This document shows positions 25,601-27,570 of a stretch of 27,570 nucleotides of DNA, in pieces. A model generated the notes under the pieces. That model searched no databases, was not told where the DNA came from, and saw only the letters and a list, made by a program, of their open reading frames with translations. Origin of the DNA: JAISST01 sp050434145. Its GTDB lineage: Bacteria; Fusobacteriota; Fusobacteriia; Fusobacteriales; Fusobacteriaceae. A program made the translations under genes and the position numbers. Location of the stretch: contig NZ_JBNPVX010000039.1 in assembly GCF_050434145.1 (NCBI RefSeq), forward strand, positions 1 to 27,570, written 5' to 3'. Each line of letters starts with the position of its first letter. Within the stretch, counting starts at the first letter, position 1.

Positions 25601-27462
25601 ATGGTTCTCAAGCGTTTAATGAATTTAAAGGATTAGTCAGTGGGTTTGAGAGTAGTGTAATTTAATATGGTTCTCAAGCTGGCAGTTCTTTTATAATTTC
25701 ATTCAATGAGTTTGAGAGTAGTGTAATTTAATATGGTTCTCAAGCCATACTATGACATTGAAACATAGTAAAGAGGTTTGAGAGTAGTGTAATTTAATAT
25801 GGTTCTCAAGCAAATAGCTTTGGATATCCAAGCTCAAAAAGGTTTGAGAGTAGTGTAATTTAATATGGTTCTCAAGCGACAGATAAAAAAATATACACAA
25901 CTGTACTGTTTGAGAGTAGTGTAATTTAATATGGTTCTCAAGCTGTTTATATTTAATTTGTATTTATTTTATGGTTTGAGAGTAGTGTAATTTAATATGG
26001 TTCTCAAGCTTGTTTCAACAAGTCAAGATGGAGAGTTGTGTTTGAGAGTAGTGTAATTTAATATGGTTCTCAAGCTTGAGGAGGAATTAATAGAGGCCAA
26101 AAAAAGTTTGAGAGTAGTGTAATTTAATATGGTTCTCAAGCTCTCCAATATCAGTTGCCAATTCTTCAGTTGTTTGAGAGTAGTGTAATTTAATATGGTT
26201 CTCAAGCTATAACTGGAGGTCTTTAGGATGGTTTACAGTTTGAGAGTAGTGTAATTTAATATGGTTCTCAAGCTCTATCTAGAACCAACAATAGGTAGAG
26301 ATAGTTTGAGAGTAGTGTAATTTAATATGGTTCTCAAGCTATAGAAATAGAGTTTAACTCTTTTTTTGGGTTTGAGAGTAGTGTAATTTAATATGGTTCT
26401 CAAGCTTTATAATTACCATCAGTGTTCAATAATAGGTTTGAGAGTAGTGTAATTTAATATGGTTCTCAAGCTAAGAACGCTTTAGCAGTAATCAGGTCAA
26501 AGTTTGAGAGTAGTGTAATTTAATATGGTTCTCAAGCTTTTTTGCGTTAAAAATGCTGTGGAATCTCGTTTGAGAGTAGTGTAATTTAATATGGTTCTCA
26601 AGCCCGAAAAACCAATGTTATGTACTGGTTAGGGTTTGAGAGTAGTGTAATTTAATATGGTTCTCAAGCTTGATCATCCATTACTTCAATATTCTTAGCG
26701 TTTGAGAGTAGTGTAATTTAATATGGTTCTCAAGCTTTAGTAAGATATGATGCTGATACTGGCGGGTTTGAGAGTAGTGTAATTTAATATGGTTCTCAAG
26801 CTATAGTTATTCCTATGACTGCTGAAGAAGTGTTTGAGAGTAGTGTAATTTAATATGGTTCTCAAGCTAAGTGGGATGACTGCATATCGCCAACTGGGTT
26901 TGAGAGTAGTGTAATTTAATATGGTTCTCAAGCTCTATACTGATTATGCAAACGAAGCTCCGTTGTTTGAGAGTAGTGTAATTTAATATGGTTCTCAAGC
27001 TGATTTGCAAGCAAACGCTGCAAAAACTAAGTTTGAGAGTAGTGTAATTTAATATGGTTCTCAAGCTTTTGGAAATTTGATGCTGTTAATGATGATGTTT
27101 GAGAGTAGTGTAATTTAATATGGTTCTCAAGCTTTAGAAATTCTATCAATGTTTGCTAAAGTGTTTGAGAGTAGTGTAATTTAATATGGTTCTCAAGCAT
27201 TACAGCCATGCAAGATGTGCGGTCTAATGTTTGAGAGTAGTGTAATTTAATATGGTTCTCAAGCTGAAAAAATAAAAGAGAGTGATTTTTTACAGTTTGA
27301 GAGTAGTGTAATTTAATATGGTTCTCAAGCTTTTCCAAATACCACAGCCCCACTTGATTCGTTTGAGAGTAGTGTAATTTAATATGGTTCTCAAGCTGCT
27401 AGAACCATATGAAAAAGTGACAGACAGTTTGAGAGTAGTGTAATTTAATATGGTTCTCAAGC
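22671..27462 (+). CRISPR. type II-A CRISPR array, 73 repeats and 72 spacers
   Basis: A 36-bp repeat, starting GTTTGAGAGTAGTG and ending GGTTCTCAAGC, recurs every 66 bp from 22671 to 27427. I located all 73 starts. All spacers are 30 nt except four of 31 nt (after repeats 6, 18, 40 and 65; starts 23037, 23830, 25283, 26934). Every repeat appears identical, including the last. The plus strand is the crRNA strand, because the repeat pairs with the tracrRNA anti-repeat and the leader is on the left. The newest spacers are thus at the left end. Repeat ends TTTGAGA and TCTCAA are inverted. Confidence 0.99.
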
Positions 27463-27479
27463 TATTATTGTTATCATTT

Positions 27480-27498
27480 GGAAAGGCAACCTTTTTTT
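27480..27498 (+). terminator. possible terminator downstream of the array
   Basis: AAAGG-CAA-CCTTT followed by further T residues is a short stem with a T-run on the plus strand and could end pre-crRNA transcription. It may instead be part of the end of the insertion sequence. Confidence 0.4.
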
Positions 27499-27570
27499 AA
27501 ACAACTTTTTTAAGGGTGCTCTTAGAATATTCACAAGGGCTCATATATCCTAGTGATGAATGCATTCTGA
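27497..27570 (-). mobile_element. IS3-family transposase, C-terminal end (partial)
   Basis: The minus strand reads RMHSSLGYMSPCEYSKSTLK and three more residues, then stop; the gene continues beyond the window edge. HSSLGYxSP is the hallmark near the C-terminus of IS3-family OrfB (DDE integrase-like) transposases, shortly after the catalytic glutamate. Only 23 residues are inside the window, so integrity cannot be judged. The IS end should lie a few tens of bases left of the stop; a TG at 27469-27470 is a candidate terminus, only 6 bp from the last CRISPR repeat. Confidence 0.8.

Noticed and set aside
22778..27353. Many minus-strand ORFs of 60-104 codons with repeated peptides (LENHIKLHYSQT, LRTILNYTTLK)
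   Set aside because: They are translations of the CRISPR repeat. The 66-bp period is a multiple of three and two minus-strand frames of the repeat lack stop codons, so spacers without stops give long repetitive ORFs.
22671..27462. Self-targeting spacers against genes in this window
   Set aside because: No obvious match was seen by eye; a full search of both strands would be needed to exclude it.

Overview
The window is AT-rich DNA from a Gram-negative bacterium, most likely a member of the Fusobacteriota (Fusobacterium or a close relative). This rests on the very low GC content, the TolC/MacA/MacB-type efflux operon that needs an outer membrane, Firmicute-like consensus promoters and AGGAGG ribosome binding sites, and a type II-A CRISPR-Cas locus with csn2. 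The species cannot be fixed from the sequence alone.

Layout. Positions 1-600 hold a small phage-like hypothetical gene behind a long leader. 603-5588 (minus strand) holds recJ and a TPR/lytic-transglycosylase-like exported protein; between them lies an unannotated small RNA candidate with a perfect consensus promoter and an intrinsic terminator. 5794-10778 is a plus-strand operon for a tripartite ABC efflux pump (TolC-like, MacA-like, MacB ATPase, MacB permease) followed by a small TIR-like protein. 11148-14042 is a second operon: NAD(P)HX repair enzyme, ZIP metal transporter, macro-domain ADP-ribose hydrolase. 14300-16244 is a decaying region with frameshifted or stop-interrupted genes around one intact unknown gene. 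16319-27462 is a complete type II-A CRISPR-Cas system: tracrRNA on the minus strand, then cas9-cas1-cas2-csn2 as an overlapping operon, a leader ending in ATTTGAG, and an array of 73 repeats and 72 spacers. The window ends in the C-terminus of an IS3-family transposase.

The CRISPR parts fit together. The tracrRNA anti-repeat pairs with the 36-bp repeat. Cas9 keeps all RuvC and HNH catalytic residues. Cas1, Cas2 and Csn2 form the adaptation module, and the leader has its own promoter and the type II-A leader-anchoring sequence. The array therefore looks functional and very active in acquisition. Its far end has no degenerate terminal repeat and runs straight into an IS3 element, suggesting the oldest part was lost.

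The least explained signal is a dispersed, modular noncoding element of about 150-205 bp. It is present five times (111-265, 8259-8420, 10938-11119, 15591-15794, 16501-16647), always in the same orientation as the gene after it, and always ends in a GCAACAG-like sequence 31-33 nt before the start codon. One copy leads the cas operon, one sits inside the efflux operon, and one leads the NAD(P)HX repair operon. Its ends are inverted repeats (CTGTTGCAA/TTGCAACAG in the best copy), so it may be a structured 5'-leader RNA, a MITE-like mobile element that brings a leader with it, or both. A second unusual signal is a 14-nt anti-repeat inside the CRISPR leader that can pair with the 3' half of the array's own repeats.
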